This document shows, in pieces, positions 32,693 through 40,981 of a stretch of DNA of 64,000 nt; the stretch's first letter is position 1, and each line of letters begins with the position of its first letter. A program made the translations under genes and the position numbers. The notes beneath the pieces are model-generated. The model did not search any database and had not been told where the DNA came from. It saw only the letters and a list, made by a program, of their open reading frames with translations. Location: assembly GCA_031200235.1 (NCBI GenBank), contig CP133595.1, forward strand, positions 558,001 to 622,000, given 5' to 3'. This DNA is from Cuniculiplasma divulgatum. GTDB taxonomy: Archaea; Thermoplasmatota; Thermoplasmata; Thermoplasmatales; Thermoplasmataceae.

Positions 32693-33184
32693 ATGGAAAT
32701 ACGCCAGTTAAAGGAAAGTGATGTTGAATCGGTCATTGAAGTGGCCAGGTTAAGCTGGGAATGGACATACCAGAGCATATATTCCCATGAATTCATAGAA
32801 TCATGGATAAGGAAGAAATACGCAAAACATGCAATTTCTGACCAGATCACGCGATCTGCTTCCGGCCAGAATGGTATTTTTCTTGGGGCTTTCCAGAACA
32901 ACAAACTGATAGGTTTTATTCATGCAGTTGTAAATGATTCTGAAGCAGAAATTGCCAGGCTCTATTTTCTTCCAGGATTCACAAGACGAGGATTTGGTTC
33001 TGAACTGCTAAGAACGGCAGAAGAGATTCTATGTTCAAGAGGCGTGCGCCGGGCCAGACTGTATGTGCAAAAACAGAATAACATAGGAATTGTATTCTAC
33101 CGGAAGCACGGCTACTCCGATGCAGGCTACTGTGATTATGATATTGAAATGGTGAAAAATTTCCAGGACTGTCATGGAATTTAA
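32693..33184 (+). CDS. GNAT-family N-acetyltransferase (chromosomal copy)
   Basis: 164 residues from the ATG at 32693 (MEIRQLKESD); a TTG at 32666 is upstream of the palindrome and less likely. The acetyl-CoA motif is IARLYFLPGFTRRGFGSELL (R-R-G-F-G), closer to consensus than in the element's copy at 30986. Both share the N-terminal pattern EVAR-SW-WTY-IYS-E-IESWIR-KY, so they are paralogues. Substrate unknown. Confidence 0.87.
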   Translation: MEIRQLKESDVESVIEVARLSWEWTYQSIYSHEFIESWIRKKYAKHAISDQITRSASGQNGIFLGAFQNNKLIGFIHAVVNDSEAEIARLYFLPGFTRRGFGSELLRTAEEILCSRGVRRARLYVQKQNNIGIVFYRKHGYSDAGYCDYDIEMVKNFQDCHGI

Positions 33185-33541
33185 CGAAATTGAGCGGGAA
33201 ATCCCTTCCGAAAGGGAGGGGATGAAAGTGAAACCTTTTTTCTGTTCTCTTGAAATATTACAATACTCACCAGCAGACAGAATGGAAGAAGGTCGGATAA
33301 CATGTGGCTCCATGCGTGCCTGTTTCCGTAAAGTCCAATGGCTGAGCATGGAGATCAAAGTACCTCCGGACCGGGGGAATGCATGCCTGTGGAGGTTCCG
33401 CCGGTAACCGTGGAAGCAGGAAGCCCCTTTCGAAGGATAGGGGAGGAGGTCACTTTGCATTGAACAGGATGGTAGACGGAAGCGCCATTAAATGAAAATT
33501 TCCTTATGGACTGCCTGTCATGAAGAATAGATCACATCAGT
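33185..33541. other. Gene-free interval with possible IS200/IS605 remnant
   Basis: 357 bp. A frame at 33338-33463 (MAEHGDQSTSGPG ... VEAGSPFRRIGEE) looks like the C-terminal tail of a TnpB protein, and the block caagcccctttcgaagg-ata-gggg is echoed, imperfectly, at about 33200-33222 (cccttccgaaagggagggg). No intact gene is present. Confidence 0.3.
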
Positions 33542-34963
33542 TCAGGTAAAACCGTGCTTCACCAGGTTGAAGAATGACTTCTCCATGACCCGCCTGCTCA
33601 TCAGGAGCCACCCCATCAGCCCATATGAGAATATTACTGCTGCAATGCCGAAATTGATTAGAAAAATTCCTGTTATGGACAGGATGATATATGCTATGAC
33701 AAGTGGCAGAAATACTATGAATGTGCCTTCAGACAAACTCCCGCCAAATGTTCTGGACTGGACCTTTATGACATTCAGGTTGAGTATTGTTGCATAAACA
33801 AAAAATGGGAAGAACAGAAGCAGCGGAACTGCCATTGCTATGGCAAAATCCCTAAATGGCAGAATAGACGGACTTGAGAAATATGTGTAAATCAGATAAA
33901 CAAATACTGGCGATGAAACACCTGCTAGGAAAAACAACCTGCCGGAAACATAGTTCCTGACCGCAAGGTGGGGTTTTACAGTGTTCCATCCGATCCATAT
34001 CCTTTCGTTTATTATTGAATAAAACAGAATAAAAGTGATCAGGAACATATAGTACAGCATTACAAACGTCGAAATTCCTGAACCAATGAAAGGGAAATAG
34101 AAAGTAAAGAGAATGAGTGCGATAAAAAGCACCGAGGACACAACCATCATGCTTGCCAATGTTATTCGGCCCAAACCTGTCCTTCCTGAAACTGGGTTTA
34201 ACCTTGTTGCTGTAAAAGCTATTGTTGTGGAAAATTTCAGCAGTGGGTTCCGTCTGGACCATCCGCCAAAATTTATTGGGCGTTTTACATTGTTCCTGAC
34301 CGTTACATTCCTGAAGTGAAGGGCTGCGTCATCCCTGTTCAGTATTGAACTCCAGGCAATGGCCAGTGCGACCACGAGAACCGCAAGTGCCCCAATCAGG
34401 GAAAACTGCCAGTAGTTGCCTGAAATATTTGAAATTGCCAGGGGAAAGCCAATAAGCCCGAGAATGCCGAGACCTGCAACCAGGATGAGCAGTATATTCG
34501 TATCCCTTATCCGCCCGAATAGCCTGAGAAGGAATCCAATGATGGATATTGCAAGAATCAGCAGGGAGAAAACTGCCGTTGCGTATGACGGAACAATTGC
34601 TGTTGAAAAAAAAGAAATTGTGGAGAAAATTAGCAATGAAGGAAGAGACATCAACATAAGAGAATAAATTGAGAATGCCTTAGAAAGAGAGGAAGCGCGT
34701 GCTCCGTAATTCGCCATGAAATCCAGATCTGATTTCACAAATACATTTCTGGCAAATAACTGGAAAATGTAAAATTCAATTACTGTAAGTATTGAAACTA
34801 TCAGTATCCTGTAATCAAATGGTACTAATTTGCCAATCCTTATGAATAGGGTATCAAATTCCAGCAGGGCCAAGCCTGAAATCAGGTACACTATGGCCAG
34901 TATGATAAGCTGGGTATCTGGAATTCGTGACTTGATCAGAAATTTTGTGAAGCCTGGCCTCAT
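33542..34963 (-). CDS. ABC-2-type transporter permease-like membrane protein
   Basis: 473 residues with about 11-12 hydrophobic segments and only short loops. No family signature is strong, but it lies 3 nt behind an ABC ATPase gene, so it is almost certainly the membrane subunit of that system. Many aromatic and Phe/Ile-rich helices; no signal peptide or binding protein nearby, which favours export rather than import. Confidence 0.75.
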   Translation of the reverse strand: MRPGFTKFLIKSRIPDTQLIILAIVYLISGLALLEFDTLFIRIGKLVPFDYRILIVSILTVIEFYIFQLFARNVFVKSDLDFMANYGARASSLSKAFSIYSLMLMSLPSLLIFSTISFFSTAIVPSYATAVFSLLILAISIIGFLLRLFGRIRDTNILLILVAGLGILGLIGFPLAISNISGNYWQFSLIGALAVLVVALAIAWSSILNRDDAALHFRNVTVRNNVKRPINFGGWSRRNPLLKFSTTIAFTATRLNPVSGRTGLGRITLASMMVVSSVLFIALILFTFYFPFIGSGISTFVMLYYMFLITFILFYSIINERIWIGWNTVKPHLAVRNYVSGRLFFLAGVSSPVFVYLIYTYFSSPSILPFRDFAIAMAVPLLLFFPFFVYATILNLNVIKVQSRTFGGSLSEGTFIVFLPLVIAYIILSITGIFLINFGIAAVIFSYGLMGWLLMSRRVMEKSFFNLVKHGFT

Positions 34964-34966
34964 ATG

Positions 34967-35668
34967 TCACATCATCCTTCCAAGCCTAGCTTCTATGGTC
35001 TCTCCTGAGCCCATGTCAGTCTCGATCTCGCCAATTGTTCCGGCCCATTTGATCCTGCCTGAAGAAAGTATCATTATTCGATCCGTAAGGCGGGAAGCTG
35101 TTGACACCACATGTGTTGAAAGAAGCACTGTAGCTTCTGTTTTCTTCACAAGCCTAACCACGGTCTCCTGTACGTTCAGATCAAGATAATTCAGGGGCTC
35201 GTCCATTATGAGCACCTCTGGATTATGGACAAACACCATTGCCAGTGCCAGTCTCTGGGTGTTTCCCCTGGAAAGAGTGTAAGCCTTGGAGAGCCTGAGG
35301 TGTGCAAGATCGAAGAGATCGATCATCTTCTCCGTGGCTGATACGACGTCATCAACTCCCCTGAGAAGCGCTGAGTACTGGATATTTTCCTGCACGGATA
35401 GAAGCCTGTATGGCGAGGCATCCTCAGGGAGGTATCCAAACCGCCTCTTTATTTCCCTCTTCTCCGGGTTCTCCCCCAGCATGCGAACTTCTCCAGACCT
35501 TGGCCTGAGAAGTCCGGTTGATAGCTTAAGTGTTGTTGATTTTCCCGCCCCGTTTGAGCCGATTATGGAGATCTTATCCCCTTTTTCCAGACTGAAAGAT
35601 ACATCCTGGAGGACATCAGCATCGCCATAGGAAAAGGATACGTTCTGGAATTCCACTACTGGGGTCAT
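34967..35668 (-). CDS. ABC transporter ATP-binding protein
   Basis: 233 residues. Walker A GSNGAGKST (about 38-46), signature TLSRGNTQRLALA (about 132-144, the S-R-G-N variant of LSGGQ), Walker B VLIMDEPLNYLDL, and H-loop LSTHV are all present. Closest in style to CcmA/ABC-2 export ATPases. A minus-strand TATA-like box aatatttttatta (about 35683-35697) precedes it and ends just before the target duplication of the neighbouring IS. Confidence 0.93.
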   Translation of the reverse strand: MTPVVEFQNVSFSYGDADVLQDVSFSLEKGDKISIIGSNGAGKSTTLKLSTGLLRPRSGEVRMLGENPEKREIKRRFGYLPEDASPYRLLSVQENIQYSALLRGVDDVVSATEKMIDLFDLAHLRLSKAYTLSRGNTQRLALAMVFVHNPEVLIMDEPLNYLDLNVQETVVRLVKKTEATVLLSTHVVSTASRLTDRIMILSSGRIKWAGTIGEIETDMGSGETIEARLGRMM

Positions 35669-35705
35669 TGATATAGAACGGTCTCACATAATAAAAATAT
35701 TGTTC

Positions 35706-35714
35706 TCAGGGCGG
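35706..35714 (+). repeat. Target-site duplication, left copy (tcagggcgg)
   Basis: Identical 9-mer at 36716-36724; the two flank the IS5-family element. Confidence 0.8.
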
Positions 35715-36715
35715 AAGTGTGTTGCACAATTCAATAGGCATGTGTCATCTCTCTTAGAACGTTGTAATACTGCACCTTCAGTGCAATCTCCTGAACTATG
35801 TAATCAGGCCTGTTGGCCTTGATTACCTCACCCATTGTCCTCTTGAGGCCTGAGAAATATATCTCCACATGCCATCTTTTTCCATAACCAACGGATTCCT
35901 TCCATTCCTTTTCTGAGGTCCTCCGGATCTGTCTGACTATTCTTGCCCTGGCAGGTGATCCCCTGCTCCTTGTGGATGCATTCTTCCTTGGGGGTATTAT
36001 TGTATTCTCCCCGAATGTATTGTATATTGACTTTGAATCATAACCCTTGTCTGCAAATATCCTTCTGATCCTTTCTTTTACAGATTTCAGCAGTTCCTTT
36101 CCAGCCTTTGCATCATGCACATGTTCATCTGTGATGGCAAATGACATCACTGAAACTTCATTTATGGATATGACAGCATGAAGCTTTGACCATCCTCTCC
36201 TTGCTTTCTTCCATTTTGATCCAAGATAATCACCCCTGATGGTGATCTTGAAGCCTGTGGAATCTATTGCACAGTCCACAGGCTTTCCCTGAGAATTGGG
36301 AATTGAAGGCACAATCTTTCTTATTCTTCGGAATATGCTTGTGTAGGAGACAGCTGTTATTCCGGTGATCCTTGCAAATATCCTGGCAATTCCCTCCAGT
36401 GACCTGAAGGGAATGCTGTACATTGCCCTGAGTTTTGCAAGGAATGTTATGAATGCATTTGGCGTCCTGTAGGGATGTCCTCTCTTTCCCCTGTTGTTAT
36501 CTGCAAGGAGCAGCTTCCAGTCCATGAGGAATGACGGATCAAGGAGATCCTCAATCCTGTCCACCAGGGACCTGTTGTACCTGTCATACCTTCTGTCCGA
36601 ACCGATCCAATATCTTCTTTTGCTTCTATTGCCTGTAGCAGTGATTGGCTTTGGTGTCATACAAACCAATCACTCCCCTGTATTTCATTATACAGGGGAA
36701 TTATGCAACACACTT
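35715..36715 (-). mobile_element. IS5-family (IS903-like) insertion sequence, 1001 bp
   Basis: Terminal inverted repeats aagtgtgttgcacaattc (35715-35732) and the complement of aagtgtgttgcataattc (36698-36715) match 17 of 18. A perfect 9-bp target duplication (tcagggcgg) flanks the element, the length typical of the IS903 group. One intact transposase fills it. Inserted between the ferritin-encapsulin gene and an ABC exporter. Confidence 0.88.
35731..36669 (-). CDS. IS5-family DDE transposase
   Basis: 312 residues. Helix-turn-helix-like N-terminal part, then DDE catalytic domain: first Asp in CAIDSTGFKITIRG (about 143), second in IFADKGYDSKSIY (about 205), and the glutamate in WHVEIYFSGLKRTMGE (about 278), the Y-R/K-E type block of IS5. 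Intact, so the element may be active. The stop codon overlaps the terminal repeat. Confidence 0.92.
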   Translation of the reverse strand: MVCMTPKPITATGNRSKRRYWIGSDRRYDRYNRSLVDRIEDLLDPSFLMDWKLLLADNNRGKRGHPYRTPNAFITFLAKLRAMYSIPFRSLEGIARIFARITGITAVSYTSIFRRIRKIVPSIPNSQGKPVDCAIDSTGFKITIRGDYLGSKWKKARRGWSKLHAVISINEVSVMSFAITDEHVHDAKAGKELLKSVKERIRRIFADKGYDSKSIYNTFGENTIIPPRKNASTRSRGSPARARIVRQIRRTSEKEWKESVGYGKRWHVEIYFSGLKRTMGEVIKANRPDYIVQEIALKVQYYNVLREMTHAY

Positions 36716-36724
36716 TCAGGGCGG
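36716..36724 (+). repeat. Target-site duplication, right copy (tcagggcgg)
   Basis: Second copy of the 9-mer, 7 nt after the stop codon of the encapsulin gene. Confidence 0.8.
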
Positions 36725-36731
36725 GAAAAAA

Positions 36732-37748
36732 TCATGCCCTGGATTTCGATTCAACGAATATGGATGAGCCCCTGTCATACAGAATCGGAGCCACTTTAGC
36801 CGATATGCCGAAGTTGATGTTCTGGAGATCCTCTGAAACCTTCCTGACATCCACGTCCTGCCTGACAAGGATTTTCATGCTTTCCCTGGAATATACCACC
36901 ATGGAATTTTCAGGGAGATACGGCAGCATCTTCACGTCGGAAGTTATTGTTGCCACCAGATCCATTTCTATCTGCCCCGTTCCGCTGACCTCTCTCTGCA
37001 GGAGCCTGAAACCGCTTGGATCTATTAGAACACCTATTCCACTGCTGTAGCCGTTTTCAGAAAGTTTTCGGTAAGCATCCGTGACTCCCAGGGAGATGCT
37101 GCCGGACTTTGACCATTCCAGTCCCGGCATACGTGTGCTCCTCTTAACAAGGGAAAGCTCATGTTCAGCAACAACCGATTTCAGCAGCATTGCCCTGAAT
37201 GAATGCAAGGCCCTGTCTCTTTCCATTTCAAGCAGGCTGTCGCTGGAGCCTTTTTTAACCGAGAAACCATGAGAAATGTAGGATAGCGTGAAGAGTTTCT
37301 CCGGATCATCTGCCACGGCAATACCATCCTGCCCCCATGGAACAGTTGCAAATGGAAGTCCCAGCAGATCTTCCACATGCATATCCTGTTTCATTGATTC
37401 CTTCTGGCCTTCCCTGTGAGCTTCATGATGCTTCTCGCCCTCCAGCCCAAGTTCAGCACTTTCTCCCAGTAAGGTGGAGGCCTCAGCCCAGCCTTCCCTT
37501 ATCTTCCTGAAATCTTCAGGCGCATACTGGTAAAGAAGGCGCATGAATTCGCCGAAATGCGTGACCTCCTCCTTTGCTATGTCCTCATGAACCTTCTTGA
37601 ATGGACCGTCTGGCATGATCCTGGCCTGCTGAAGATAGAAATTAATTGCGTCCAGCTCTGCCACAAGTGCCAGCCTTATGGACCTTACGGTTTCCTCATC
37701 ATCCAGCTTTTCTTTTCTTACCAGTTCTGACGGATCCTTTGAAAACAT
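36732..37748 (-). CDS. Ferritin-like domain fused to encapsulin shell protein
   Basis: 338 residues in two domains. Residues about 18-85 form an encapsulated-ferritin-like helical pair with the ligand pattern Glu31 (AELDAINFY), Glu61 and His64 (EEVTHFGEF), matching E32/E62/H65 of EncFtn. After a charged linker (about 90-125), residues about 128-338 are the HK97-fold shell: LPFATVPWG, FTLSYISHGFSVKKG, ENGYSSGIGVLIDPSGFRLLQ, MVVYSRESMKILVRQDVDV and the ending SSIFVESKSRA. Known from Pyrococcus-type fusions: iron is oxidised by the cargo domain and stored in the nanocompartment. The shell part is about 50 residues shorter than usual. Minus-strand TATA-like box at 37763-37775. Confidence 0.88.
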   Translation of the reverse strand: MFSKDPSELVRKEKLDDEETVRSIRLALVAELDAINFYLQQARIMPDGPFKKVHEDIAKEEVTHFGEFMRLLYQYAPEDFRKIREGWAEASTLLGESAELGLEGEKHHEAHREGQKESMKQDMHVEDLLGLPFATVPWGQDGIAVADDPEKLFTLSYISHGFSVKKGSSDSLLEMERDRALHSFRAMLLKSVVAEHELSLVKRSTRMPGLEWSKSGSISLGVTDAYRKLSENGYSSGIGVLIDPSGFRLLQREVSGTGQIEMDLVATITSDVKMLPYLPENSMVVYSRESMKILVRQDVDVRKVSEDLQNINFGISAKVAPILYDRGSSIFVESKSRA

Positions 37749-38071
37749 GATTTAACATGCTATTTTATTATATAACTATTGATATTTCATTCTCCAATAC
37801 ACAACGCTGCCCCCAAAGATACTGAACAGAAATTTGGAATGGTGGTAATTTGCTCAATATATGTATCCCGGGACTGAAGTCAACAAAATTAACTTTAAGT
37901 GATTGCGAACCCTCGTTTCCAGGCAGAAGAGCCTGAAGCCTGTGCGGCATATCGTTGCCTTTCCCTCATTGGAGATTCTGGAATTTCACACAAATCGTTA
38001 TACATGCGGAACAAGTTGCATTGAAGATTTCCAGAATCTTATGAAGGCTTTAACCGTATACCTGGGGCAAA
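37749..38071. other. Gene-free interval
   Basis: 323 bp between the encapsulin promoter and a membrane protein gene. Open frames here are short and have no coding character. It contains the promoter described for encapsulin; I see nothing else with support. Confidence 0.4.
37763..37775 (-). promoter_or_regulatory. TATA-like box of the encapsulin gene
   Basis: tatataataaaat on the minus strand, 15-27 nt before the ATG, predicts a leaderless or very short-leader mRNA. Confidence 0.45.
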
Positions 38072-38839
38072 TTACTGCGTCTGCCTGTTCGAAAGTGCTG
38101 TCCTGAGCTCAGCGGCCGACTTCATGATACGCTCCCTTTCCTGATCATTTTCACACAGTGGATCATTTAGAAAAGCCTCAGCCTGGCTCAGATGGTTGGA
38201 GGATGAAGCATAATCCGATCTGTTGTAATAGATCACTGCCAGCTCAAGCTCGGCCTTCGCTCCGTCAAGGATCCTTTCCGGATTGGGGTAATCCCTGTCT
38301 TCCTTCACCTTTGCCTCAAGCCTGGCTATGTCCTCTTCGTTTCCTCCTGCCTGAGGCTGCCCCACTGCACCCCTAACTTTCCGGTTGTAATTTGATCTGA
38401 CCAGGGAATTTATTGCCATGCTGACCACAAATATGCCCAGGATGCCAAAGAAATAGTCATTTGAGGGGAAATTCGGGACATAAACTGAGGCCAGGTACAG
38501 TCCAAGGTAGCCAACAGCCAGGACAATGAGTGACAGATACCTGTATATGGGCGGCATCGGTTTTACGTTTGCAAGGCCAGGGTTGCTCTTGTAGAATTTA
38601 ATGTAACGCAGCATTGAATCCGTTTCCCTTGTTCTGGGGCACATTGGATCCTCAAGAACCTTCTGAGCATCATCCATCATCTCCTGGGCCTTTGGACTGT
38701 TGCCTGCCTGGTTGTAAAGCTGGACAAGCTGCAGCTCCAGCTTGGCTATTGATGCGCATTTCGAGCCATCTGAAGATGTCATTTTAATATTCTCAAGCCT
38801 GTACTCAAGCTGCTGAATTTTCTGTTCTAATCCCGCCAA
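38072..38839 (-). CDS. Membrane protein with N- and C-terminal helical (TPR-like) cytoplasmic regions
   Basis: 255 residues. An N-terminal coiled coil (LEQKIQQLEYRLENIKM) and helical hairpin (LELQLVQLYNQAGNSPKAQEMMDDA) are followed by two membrane helices (about 104-124 and 132-148), then a second helical hairpin resembling the first (ELELAVIYYNRSDYASSSNHLSQAEAFL). The repeated A-x-L-E-L-x-x-x-Y-x-x-x-D/G pattern is TPR-like. No named family recognised. Confidence 0.7.
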   Translation of the reverse strand: MAGLEQKIQQLEYRLENIKMTSSDGSKCASIAKLELQLVQLYNQAGNSPKAQEMMDDAQKVLEDPMCPRTRETDSMLRYIKFYKSNPGLANVKPMPPIYRYLSLIVLAVGYLGLYLASVYVPNFPSNDYFFGILGIFVVSMAINSLVRSNYNRKVRGAVGQPQAGGNEEDIARLEAKVKEDRDYPNPERILDGAKAELELAVIYYNRSDYASSSNHLSQAEAFLNDPLCENDQERERIMKSAAELRTALSNRQTQ

Positions 38840-38954
38840 ACTGATTTGCCTCGCTTTCTTTTTCCACGACAGCGCGTGGACATGGGTATATGTCTTTCCT
38901 CATTGAAATATCTTGTCAAGCTTCCTGCAGTTGCCAGCATATGCCACATGCCCT

Positions 38955-40274
38955 TCAATTGATGGGTTTTCCTCGGGTCTCCGGAGCCAGTATCATGGTA
39001 ACAGAAAGGCCTATGAATTCAAATACTGCAAAGAAGATAAGCCCGTACGTGAGGCTGAGATCGCTGAGGAACAATGGAAATGCGAACACCCCAAGAATGG
39101 CACCTATCCGCGATGCTGCGGTTGATATCCCCATGGCGGTTGCCCTCAACCTTGTGGGAAATATCTCAACGGGATAGAGATAAGTTATGTTTGTGGGCCC
39201 TATATTATGGAAGAAATGCATCAGTGCAAAGGCCATGAAAACATAAGCAAATGGGAGCGCCGATCTCAACGATATGAAGGCAAAGACCAGAAGTGATACT
39301 CCTGCCAGTGCGAATCCAAGGCTTTCCAACCTCTTTCTTCCGAATCTGTCTATGGAATAGAGGCAGAGGAGAGTGCCCACTATGACCGGTATCTCTTCAA
39401 GCATTGTTGCCAGAATTGTGCTTGTATATGTGCCTCCTGCCGACACGAAGAGTGAAGGAGTGTAGTTCCAGACACCATAGCTTGACACATCATATGCAAG
39501 CCATGCAATTGATGTGAACATGATCAGGGGGAGATACCTGCGAAGTTCACCAAATGACGTCTTTCCCTCCTGTATCTCCGGAACCGATGCTCTGCCATAT
39601 CCGGCTTCACGCGCCATCCCGCCTACTACCGCCTCCGCTGAAACAGCATTGCCGTTTTTCACAAGCCAGTAAGGGCTCTCAGGCATGGAACGGCGCATGA
39701 AAACAACCATCAGCGGAATCACAGCAGCTGTGATGTACATGAGCCTCCACGCCATATGGCCTGAAAAAATGACTATTGGTATGGATACAGCGTAGAAAGC
39801 AAGGGATCCAAGAGTCCACGAGAATATGTTGAATACCAGGTATTTTCCCCGGCTCTTTCTTGGGGAAAATTCTGCCTGGATCGACGAGCTGATGGGATAG
39901 TCCGCACCTATGCCAACACCGGCAAGGAGCTGAAAGATGAAGAAAGCAGTGAGATTCCCTGAAAAGCCAGTCAGCACAAGGAAGAGGGATGTGAGAAGCA
40001 GGTCATATGTGTATATCCTCTTCCGCCCCAGAGAATCTGATATGCGGCCAAAGACGATTGAGCCTGCAAACATTCCCATGTAGATCGATGATGCTGCAAA
40101 GGACACGAATATAGCCTTATCGAGAAAACTGCTGCTCAGGAAAAGATAAGCACTGGAGAATATTGAAAGGGCATAACCATCCATGAACACGCCCATGGAT
40201 GAGAGGACGGTGATCACCTCAAGTTTTCTCGTTCTCCCTATCTGATCGAAAGCAACTGTTTCCAATGCACACAA
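38955..40274 (-). CDS. MFS transporter, sugar/organic-acid porter type
   Basis: 439 residues with 12 predicted helices. Sugar-porter/AAHS hallmarks: GRISDSLGRKRIY in loop 2-3, RRSMPESPYWLV after helix 6, DRFGRKRLE in loop 8-9 and the terminal APETRGKPI. Substrate could be a sugar, an aromatic or dicarboxylic acid, or metabolite of the acidic habitat. Divergent from the NicO-like gene at 40352, with a promoter region of about 77 bp. Confidence 0.9.
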   Translation of the reverse strand: MCALETVAFDQIGRTRKLEVITVLSSMGVFMDGYALSIFSSAYLFLSSSFLDKAIFVSFAASSIYMGMFAGSIVFGRISDSLGRKRIYTYDLLLTSLFLVLTGFSGNLTAFFIFQLLAGVGIGADYPISSSIQAEFSPRKSRGKYLVFNIFSWTLGSLAFYAVSIPIVIFSGHMAWRLMYITAAVIPLMVVFMRRSMPESPYWLVKNGNAVSAEAVVGGMAREAGYGRASVPEIQEGKTSFGELRRYLPLIMFTSIAWLAYDVSSYGVWNYTPSLFVSAGGTYTSTILATMLEEIPVIVGTLLCLYSIDRFGRKRLESLGFALAGVSLLVFAFISLRSALPFAYVFMAFALMHFFHNIGPTNITYLYPVEIFPTRLRATAMGISTAASRIGAILGVFAFPLFLSDLSLTYGLIFFAVFEFIGLSVTMILAPETRGKPIN

Positions 40275-40351
40275 ATGGATTTACGGTATTTGCAGTTTGC
40301 TATGGGCACAGTAATCCGTCAACTATTTAATAACTAAGTTATACTGTTGCA

Positions 40352-40957
40352 ATGTCCATCTTTGCCGCCATACTTGCCCTTGCTGTCATCCTGGCGGGAC
40401 TTCACATGCTTGCCCCGGATCACTGGATCCCACTCACAGTGGTTTCTTCAAGGCTCAGCTTTTCTCACAGGAGGACATATGCAACGGCTGCCTTTCTTGG
40501 AATACTTCATGCTGGAACTTCAGCAACACTTGCCCTCATCGCTCTCTTCATCGGCACCGTTGTTGCAGGGAGGTATGAAAATTACCTGAACTACGGGGCA
40601 ATTCTTCTACTTGTTGCCGTTGGGCTTTATTTCATTGTCACTGGATACTCTGAACATGATGCGGGAAATGAGATCTCGGGGGCTTCCGTCAGTACAGTGC
40701 TGAGCATAAGCATATTTCCCGACCTGGCTCTCATGCCAATAGTCCTTACGGGGGCATCGCTCTCTTCTGTAGATATGGGCACTGTCATCATTGCATTCGC
40801 TCTGGCAAGCGCACTGTCCCTGACACTTGTGGTATACGGGGCAATCAGGGGTTTTGCCAGGGGGCTTGAAAAAATACCCCCGAGATACATCGATTACATC
40901 ATGGGAGCCATACTTCTGGCAACAGCCGCATTTGTGGCACTGGCTGATTTCCTGTGA
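40352..40957 (+). CDS. NicO/UreH-like membrane transporter
   Basis: 201 residues, six hydrophobic helices. The first helix contains HMLAPDHW (about 18-25), the H-x4-D-H metal-binding signature of nickel/cobalt transporters (NiCoT, RcnA, UreH), and the next has GILHAGTSAT, the second conserved His. Likely moves a divalent metal such as Ni or Co, with direction unknown. A TATA-like aagttatactg lies about 15-25 nt before the ATG. Convergent with the MqnD-like gene. Confidence 0.78.
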   Translation: MSIFAAILALAVILAGLHMLAPDHWIPLTVVSSRLSFSHRRTYATAAFLGILHAGTSATLALIALFIGTVVAGRYENYLNYGAILLLVAVGLYFIVTGYSEHDAGNEISGASVSTVLSISIFPDLALMPIVLTGASLSSVDMGTVIIAFALASALSLTLVVYGAIRGFARGLEKIPPRYIDYIMGAILLATAAFVALADFL

Positions 40958-40981
40958 TGGTGGGAGTCGTCTGAATGGAGA

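Noticed and set aside
33174-33407. 77-codon frame overlapping the end of the second GNAT gene
   Set aside because: Overlaps the acetyltransferase, has no start signal, and competes with the more convincing TnpB-tail frame.
37858-37885. Similarity of atgtatcccgggactgaagt at 37862 to a stretch at 312 in the oxidoreductase gene
   Set aside because: About 20 nt with gaps; no similarity continues on either side, so it is probably chance.
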